A DNA stretch of 64,000 nt from Glaciimonas sp. CA11.2 (lineage in GTDB: Bacteria; Pseudomonadota; Gammaproteobacteria; Burkholderiales; Burkholderiaceae_D). A model generated the notes under the pieces. It was not told where the DNA came from and made no database searches. It saw nothing but the letters and a program-made list of their open reading frames with translations. The stretch lies in contig NZ_JAVIWL010000001.1 in NCBI RefSeq assembly GCF_034314045.1, positions 4,154,001 to 4,218,000 of the forward strand, in the 5' to 3' direction. Below, one piece after another: positions 58,613 through 64,000 of the stretch (position 1 is its first letter; each line of letters starts with the position of its first letter). The translations under genes and the position numbers were made by a program.

Positions 58613-58834
58613 CTTCCGTTCACAGAGACACGTTATTTTAGCTGTATTGATCCAGACAAAAGGTAAATTTAGACTCGAATGCCGTTGAACGCATGACGGA
58701 TAAAATGTGGGCATAATCAAACCGAGGTTAAATTGCGTTGATGCTTTTCTGGTTGCAGTGCGGCCGAGGTGGTTATTTCAAAAATTATTTTTACGGTCAA
58801 ATCGACGAGAACAACGCAACTTGGTGATCTTTGA

Positions 58835-59290
58835 TCAAGGGTTATCCTGTCCAAGATAGTCTGTACTATGCATATATTCTCGGTCCTCGACCGTGAGCAT
58901 ATTGGCCCATGCGGCTTCTTCCCCCGGCTGCGGAAGCACATGACCAAACTCCACCATCATATCTGGTGGCAAATCTGATAAATAGACCCAGATGTATCGC
59001 TGATGTAATGACGCCGCATTGGCTATTTCGCTCACCAATTTTTCTATAAGTACTTTTTTGAGCTCGAGGCTGCGAGCTCGTATGACGCCATGAACGAACA
59101 GATGATTGGCTTGTAACGGATGGCCACCAAGATAGTAGTCCTCCGCAGCTTTTTCAGTGAACATCACTTGTGCAAAGAAATTGTCTGCTCCCGTCACTTC
59201 GCTGTGGGCACGGGTGATTGCTCGGGCGACGCTGGCTTTTACGGGAACGGTGAGGCAATGATGGGATGTATAGACCTGATAGGTTGGCAT
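58835..59290 (-). CDS. Tautomerase-superfamily protein, cis-CaaD/Cg10062-like
   Basis: 151 residues beginning Met-Pro-Thr-Tyr. After Met removal Pro1 would be the catalytic base. Counting from Pro1, His28, Arg70, Arg72, Tyr102 and Glu113 are present; these correspond to Pro1, His28, Arg70, Arg73, Tyr103 and Glu114 of cis-3-chloroacrylate dehalogenase if one residue is missing between the two arginines. The length also fits that fused-domain subgroup. It may hydrate or tautomerise small unsaturated acids. It is monocistronic; no dehalogenase-pathway neighbours are present. Confidence 0.82.
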   Translation of the reverse strand: MPTYQVYTSHHCLTVPVKASVARAITRAHSEVTGADNFFAQVMFTEKAAEDYYLGGHPLQANHLFVHGVIRARSLELKKVLIEKLVSEIANAASLHQRYIWVYLSDLPPDMMVEFGHVLPQPGEEAAWANMLTVEDREYMHSTDYLGQDNP

Positions 59291-59788
59291 GATGCGTCTC
59301 CTTTGAGAAATATATGTTGCGGGATAATGAGATCGTATTTAGCGCTAATAGCCATGATTGATGACTCTGACAGTGTGGCAACAACGTAGTATAGGTCAGG
59401 CCTTATAAGTTGGTTGCTATAGGGAATGGCAGTCAAATGTGAGGCACAATAAGATCGTCAAAGCAATTAGAAGGTTCGGGTAACATTGTGTCGCCGGTTC
59501 CACACAAGGCTCGTTTTGGTGAGCAATTTTCCAAGATAAGTTCGCTGTTGCGAGAGCTGAACAACTATTACTTCGTAGGGCGAACGCCGCCTGTGCTGAT
59601 TGCCCCGTGGCAGAACGATTCAGTTGCCGTCGAATTCATCATTTTTCCTAGGATGCTACAATTCAAAGATGTTACACAAGATATATTTTCCTAAGGCGAA
59701 TACATCGCCGCATACCCGCAATCTTAGCGGTAAATGGTCTGTTTTGATCATAAAATAAATCCGTATATTTTGAACATTGGAAAACAAC
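59291..59788 (+). other. Gene-free region between tautomerase and aldo/keto reductase genes
   Basis: Divergent promoters are expected. A 68-codon open frame (59488-59694) begins GTG and has no recognisable family or convincing ribosome binding site, so it is not called as a gene. Confidence 0.4.
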
Positions 59789-60811
59789 ATGGAACATCGA
59801 CGACTCGGTAAATCAGGCCTGCGTGTGCCTGCACTTAGCTTTGGCACCGCAACCTTTGGTGGCAGCAATGATTTTTTTAAAGCATGGGGAAGTACGGATA
59901 CGAGCGGCGCGGCGCGCCTGATCGACGTTTGCCTGGAGCACGGGGTATCGATGTTTGATACCGCCGACGTATATTCAGATGGTATGTCCGAACAGATATT
60001 GGGCGAAGCGATTAAGGGTAAGCGTAGTCGTTTGCTCATTTCAACCAAGGCCACCTTTCCGGTGGGTGATGGAGCAAACGATTTCGGTTCGTCGCGTCAG
60101 CATCTGGTCGAAGCGGTCGAGAATTCATTGAAACGCCTCGGTACGGATCACATCGATCTTCTTCAGTTACACGGTCAAGATAACAATACGCCAGTAGAAG
60201 AGACCATGGCAACCTTGGATCAGCTAGTCCGATCGGGCAAGGTACGCTATATCGGTGGATCGAATTTTTCTGGCTGGCACCTGATGAAATCTCTCGCCGT
60301 GTCTGAGCGCTATGGCTATCCGCGGCACGTTGCGCATCAGGTTTATTACTCACTGCTCAATCGTGACTATGAGTGGGAGCTAATGCCGCTGGGCGTGGAT
60401 CAAGGGGTCGGTGCGCTGATTTGGAGCCCATTGGGTTGGGGGAAGCTGACCGGCAAGATACGCCGCAATCAACCTGCCAAGCCTGGCACTCGTGCGCACG
60501 ACATTGCCGGGACGGGGCCACATTTCGAAGAGGAGCGGCTTTTTCGTATCGTTGATGCGCTCGATACCATCGCCGAAGAGTCCGGCAAGACAATTCCACA
60601 GATAGCGCTGAACTGGCTACTACAAAGAGAGACCGTGTCCAGTGTCATCATCGGCGCGCGTGACGAGAAACAGCTGATTGAGAATATCGGCGCTACTGGC
60701 TGGCAGTTAAGTGTCGAACAAGTCGCCTTGCTGGATCTTGCCAGTGATGTGGCACCAGTATATCCAGTATGGCACCAACGTGAGTTCCCTATGCTGAACG
60801 AACGCGGTTGA
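59789..60811 (+). CDS. Aldo/keto reductase
   Basis: 340 residues from the ATG at 59789 (a TTG four codons earlier is open). It is a TIM-barrel NADPH oxidoreductase. The catalytic tetrad is the Asp and Tyr in FDTADVYSDG, the Lys in LISTKATFP and the His in LLQLHGQD; the NADP-binding region is SSVIIGARDEKQL. It resembles the AKR11/YghZ-like group. The substrate is unknown. Confidence 0.92.
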   Translation: MEHRRLGKSGLRVPALSFGTATFGGSNDFFKAWGSTDTSGAARLIDVCLEHGVSMFDTADVYSDGMSEQILGEAIKGKRSRLLISTKATFPVGDGANDFGSSRQHLVEAVENSLKRLGTDHIDLLQLHGQDNNTPVEETMATLDQLVRSGKVRYIGGSNFSGWHLMKSLAVSERYGYPRHVAHQVYYSLLNRDYEWELMPLGVDQGVGALIWSPLGWGKLTGKIRRNQPAKPGTRAHDIAGTGPHFEEERLFRIVDALDTIAEESGKTIPQIALNWLLQRETVSSVIIGARDEKQLIENIGATGWQLSVEQVALLDLASDVAPVYPVWHQREFPMLNERG

Positions 60812-60954
60812 GCAAAAATCTTATTTGATCGTCGTGTTGGGCGATCAGGATTTACTCATGCAAAACGTTATTGAAGTAGCGTGATGTCCTGGGGTTTTAG
60901 TTCGAAACTATTTCTGATGCAATTTGCTAGATACACTTGAGGTAACGTCATTAT

Positions 60955-60998
60955 AAAAAATGGATGATGTGTATTTTTATACGCTTCATCCATTTTTT
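60955..60998. terminator. Terminator between convergent genes
   Basis: AAAAAATGGATGA and TCATCCATTTTTT form the outer stem, with a partly paired inner part and loop TTTT. It is flanked by A- and T-runs, so it probably serves both the aldo/keto reductase and the efflux operon. Confidence 0.8.
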
Positions 60999-61053
60999 AT
61001 ATTTGTCGTAGTAAAGATTTCACTACTCAGAAACGCAGCTCTTCTATCGAGGT

Positions 61054-62622
61054 CTAATGAGCGCCGCCTGCATCAATAGGTCCAGTTGACCGTATAGGCT
61101 TGGTTAACCACACTAGCGCTACTAAAAATAAAAACAAGATCGCTGATATCCAAAAAATGTCTGTAGCACCTTTTGTGCTGGCTTCAACTGTCATCAATCT
61201 GTCGATAACAGCATATGCACCTTGCGGAGACATTCCTTGCGCGGTCAGGCCGTGGACAGCATCTACAAAGGCCGCATTTGTTGGTCCACTATGTTCCGAT
61301 AATTGTGAATAGTGCAGCGCTGTACGGCGATCCCAAAAAGTACTAGTGACCGACGTTCCAATCCCACCAAACATGATTCGAACAAAGTTTGACAGACCCG
61401 CAGCCGCTGGAATTTTGTCAGGCGGTTGACCTGACAAGATAATCGACGTCAAAGGGATAAAGAACATTGCCATCGCAGCACCCTGAATCACCGTGGGAAT
61501 CATTAGCCGCATGGTATCAACATTCTGTGTAAATCCTGCGCGCATAAAGAACACTAACGCGAAGATCAGGAACGCTGCAGACGCCACCCAACGTGCATCA
61601 ATTTTAGGTAATAATTTACCAATCAACGGGGACAATATGATCGCAAAAATACCTACGGGTGCCATGACTTCACCCGCCAGTGTGGCGGTATATCCAAGCT
61701 GCGTTTGCAACCATAGCGGCAGAATCACCAAGCTACCAAAGAACAGGCCATAACCGACTGAGATTGCGATCACGCCGCCGCTGAAGTTGCGACTTTTGAA
61801 TAGCGATAAGTCAACGACTGGATGCTTACTGCCTAGTTCCCAAATCACAAAATAGATGAAGGAGACTACCGCTACCGCAGTCAGAATCACAATTTGTCCG
61901 GAGTTGAACCAATCCAGCTCCTTGCCTTTATCCAGCATGATTTGTAGCGATCCCACCCAGACTACAAGAAGCCCTAGACCGACCGCATCAATAGGTAGCT
62001 TGCGGGTCGCAGATTCACGTGTTTTATAGATAGACCATGTTGCCCAAGCGGCAAATACACCGATTGGAATGTTGATATAAAAAATCCATGGCCAAGTGTA
62101 ATTGTCGGAAATCCAGCCGCCTAACAGCGGCCCCATGATGGGCGCTACAAGCGTCGTCATCCCCCAGAACGCCAGGGCCATTCCGCTTTTTGAGGGCTTA
62201 TAACTCCCTAGTAATAGCGATTGGGATAACGGAATCATTGGTCCAGCAACAGCGCCCTGCAAAACCCGTGCTGCAATCAACACTTCCATGCTTGGCGCGA
62301 GCCCGCACAGCGTTGATGACAGGATAAACAGGATAATTGAGGTGATAAATAATCGGACCTGACCAAAGCGCTGGGTCAACCAGCCGGTCAGCGGAACCGA
62401 AATTGCATTCGCAACCGCGAACGAAGTGATAACCCATGTTCCTTGTTGCGGGGAGACGCCCAAATCTCCCGAGATAGCAGGGATAGAGACGTTTGCAATC
62501 GACGAGTCGAGTACGTTCATGAACACGGCTAGCGACAAGGCTACCGTGCCAAGAACCAGTTTTCCACCCGTTAACGGTTGCAAGGGTTGCAACGGCTGAT
62601 GTGGTCGGTTAGGGGAACTCAT
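61054..62622 (-). CDS. emrB: DHA2-family multidrug efflux permease (EmrB type)
   Basis: 522 residues with 14 predicted membrane helices. Motif A is GWLTQRFGQVRLF, and the DHA2 motif LDSSIANVSIPAISGDLG lies in helix 1. With an HlyD-type partner it exports hydrophobic toxicants by proton antiport. It lies 105 bases after the emrA gene in the same direction. Confidence 0.93.
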   Translation of the reverse strand: MSSPNRPHQPLQPLQPLTGGKLVLGTVALSLAVFMNVLDSSIANVSIPAISGDLGVSPQQGTWVITSFAVANAISVPLTGWLTQRFGQVRLFITSIILFILSSTLCGLAPSMEVLIAARVLQGAVAGPMIPLSQSLLLGSYKPSKSGMALAFWGMTTLVAPIMGPLLGGWISDNYTWPWIFYINIPIGVFAAWATWSIYKTRESATRKLPIDAVGLGLLVVWVGSLQIMLDKGKELDWFNSGQIVILTAVAVVSFIYFVIWELGSKHPVVDLSLFKSRNFSGGVIAISVGYGLFFGSLVILPLWLQTQLGYTATLAGEVMAPVGIFAIILSPLIGKLLPKIDARWVASAAFLIFALVFFMRAGFTQNVDTMRLMIPTVIQGAAMAMFFIPLTSIILSGQPPDKIPAAAGLSNFVRIMFGGIGTSVTSTFWDRRTALHYSQLSEHSGPTNAAFVDAVHGLTAQGMSPQGAYAVIDRLMTVEASTKGATDIFWISAILFLFLVALVWLTKPIRSTGPIDAGGAH

Positions 62623-62727
62623 GCATGCATTCCGGTTCGGTTATTGTACAAAATACGCCATGAATTTTCTGAAAAGTGATGCGCTTAGAGATATTAGAAA
62701 TTTGCATGGCGCCAGATGTCACAGGTT

Positions 62728-63975
62728 TCAATGTGCAGCAACGGCAGGATTCGGTGCGTTATTGGCGGCGATAATATCGCTAATAATCGCATCGGCTTCC
62801 TGGCCAGATTTGTCGAATACTTCGGTTTTGTAAGCAGGCACAGTCCTGGCTGCGGAGCCTGCAGTCAATGAAGTTCCTTCGGTTTTAGCGATATCGACCT
62901 TCACATCCATTGAGACGCCGATCCGTAGTGGATGGGATTCCAGATCTTTTGGATCGAGGGTGATGCGCACCGGAATACGCTGTACGATTTTGATCCAGTT
63001 GCCACTGGCATTTTGTGCTGGTAACAGTGCGAAGGCAGAACCTGTTCCGGCTGCAAGGCCTAAAACTGTTCCGTGATATTCGATCTTCGAGCCGTACAAA
63101 TCGGACACTAATGTCACCGGTTGACCGATGCGCATATTCGCGATTTGCACTTCCTTAAAATTGGCATCTACCCATAATGCATTCAGCGGCACAATTGATA
63201 ACAACGTCGTTCCGGCGGCTACACGCTGGCCGACTTGTACTGAACGTTTCGCAATGTAGCCGGTGATTGGCGCCGGCAATGTTGTCCGTGCGAAGTTCAG
63301 GTACATGGTGCGCACCTGAGCTGCAGCGTGCAGCACATTTGGATGTTGCGCCACTGTTGTCTTGTCAGTCAGTACGCGATTGGATGCGAGCTGTTCGCTG
63401 GTCGCTAATAGTGCCGCATCGGCAGCTTGAACGGCAACTTTTGCATGCTCCAACTCTTCCTTGGATACAGCACCTGTGGCGATTAATTGCTGACGGCGGG
63501 CCAAATCAGCGCGTGCTTTTTCAACGTCCGCACGACGTGCTGTGACGTTTGCGTTCAAGGCGCTGTTATTGACAAACAATGTACGTACTTCGCGCACAGT
63601 TTGTGCCAGTTGGGCTTCCGATTGGTCGAGTGCAACTTTGGCATCCGCTTGATCCAATTTGATGAGAGGTACGCCCGCAGTGACCAATTCGGTGTCGTCG
63701 GCATTGATCGCAATGACAGTACCGCTAACCTGAGGCGTGACCTGCACTACGTTTCCTGAGACATACGCGTCGTCGGTACTTTCGAAGTGACGAGCAAAGA
63801 TCACCCACCAAATGCCATACGCAATCAATAAAATCAAAAGAAGGACGGTAAAAGCGATGAGAAGTCCACGGCGCTTGCCTTTGGTCTCAATTGGCTGTTC
63901 GACGTCAGGCACGCCAGCACTGGCGGGAGGTGCAGCATTGTTAGAGTCTTGCGGAGTTTGATTAGGTGTATTCAT
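62728..63975 (-). CDS. emrA: HlyD-family efflux adaptor (EmrA type)
   Basis: 415 residues. A cytoplasmic N-terminus is followed by one helix (about 37-60, LLIAFTVLLLILLIAYGIWWVIF). The split lipoyl domain has TDDAYVSGNVVQVTPQVSGTV and TLPAPITGYIAKRSVQVGQRV around an alpha-hairpin of about 100 residues. It links EmrB to an outer-membrane factor, whose gene may lie just beyond the window on the same strand. Confidence 0.93.
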   Translation of the reverse strand: MNTPNQTPQDSNNAAPPASAGVPDVEQPIETKGKRRGLLIAFTVLLLILLIAYGIWWVIFARHFESTDDAYVSGNVVQVTPQVSGTVIAINADDTELVTAGVPLIKLDQADAKVALDQSEAQLAQTVREVRTLFVNNSALNANVTARRADVEKARADLARRQQLIATGAVSKEELEHAKVAVQAADAALLATSEQLASNRVLTDKTTVAQHPNVLHAAAQVRTMYLNFARTTLPAPITGYIAKRSVQVGQRVAAGTTLLSIVPLNALWVDANFKEVQIANMRIGQPVTLVSDLYGSKIEYHGTVLGLAAGTGSAFALLPAQNASGNWIKIVQRIPVRITLDPKDLESHPLRIGVSMDVKVDIAKTEGTSLTAGSAARTVPAYKTEVFDKSGQEADAIISDIIAANNAPNPAVAAH

Positions 63976-64000
63976 GACGCTGCATTCACAAGAGGTGGAC

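Noticed and set aside
59488-59694. A 68-residue open frame between the tautomerase and aldo/keto reductase genes
   Set aside because: GTG start without a clear ribosome binding site, no recognisable family, and a position in an expected promoter region.

Overview
The window looks like a chromosomal piece from a betaproteobacterium of the order Burkholderiales, most likely family Oxalobacteraceae (Glaciimonas, Collimonas, Herminiimonas or Herbaspirillum-like). This is inferred from the gene order carA-carB-greA-DUF4149-yhbY/rlmE-ftsH-folP-glmM, from rpsF-priB-rpsR-rplI-dnaB, from the pst-phoU-phoB-phoR operon, and from a moderate base composition. No 16S gene is present, so the genus is not proven.

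Layout. (1) 1-9.8 kb is a phosphate locus: sixA (cut by the window edge) and ppk1 read left, and pstSCAB-phoU-phoB-phoR read right. Two Pho boxes lie between them, one facing each way. (2) 10-26.6 kb is housekeeping: a patatin-like lipoprotein, an NlpC/P60 peptidase, a GlcG-family protein, carAB, greA, DUF4149, yhbY, rlmE, ftsH, folP and glmM. A second, divergent phoB-phoR pair follows glmM. (3) 26.7-48.2 kb is an accessory segment bracketed by two identical tRNA-Pro(TGG) genes. It starts with tRNA-Arg(TCT) and a decayed ISKra4-like transposase. It then holds two complete IS21-type elements, a group of small catabolic-type genes (cupin, NTF2/SnoaL-like, carboxymuconolactone decarboxylase-like, cyclase, two AraC-type regulators), a broken DyP peroxidase, and a complete polyol (D-arabinitol/sorbitol/mannitol) uptake and oxidation operon with its own AraC regulator. 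(4) 48.5-58.6 kb is housekeeping again: rhlE, suhB, trmJ, lexA, rpsF-priB-rpsR-rplI, dnaB, and a DUF47-pit low-affinity phosphate transport pair. (5) 58.8-64 kb holds a cis-CaaD-like tautomerase, an aldo/keto reductase and an emrAB-type efflux pair.

How it works together. Phosphate is the main theme: high-affinity uptake (Pst), low-affinity uptake (Pit-DUF47), polyphosphate synthesis (Ppk1), two PhoBR-type systems and a SixA-type phosphatase lie within 58 kb. The accessory segment is about sugar-alcohol use and small-molecule breakdown, and it is being remodelled by insertion sequences. The clearest case is the carboxymuconolactone decarboxylase-like gene. An IS21 element flanked by CTAGG direct repeats entered its third codon and left the original start codon and ribosome binding site on the far side, 2.6 kb away.

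I found no CRISPR array, prophage, integrase, toxin-antitoxin pair or recognisable defence system. The best candidates for undescribed biology are the cupin/NTF2/CMD/cyclase gene group, the second PhoBR pair, the tautomerase that keeps the cis-CaaD active-site set, and a hairpin that would mask the start codon of the polyol-operon regulator.
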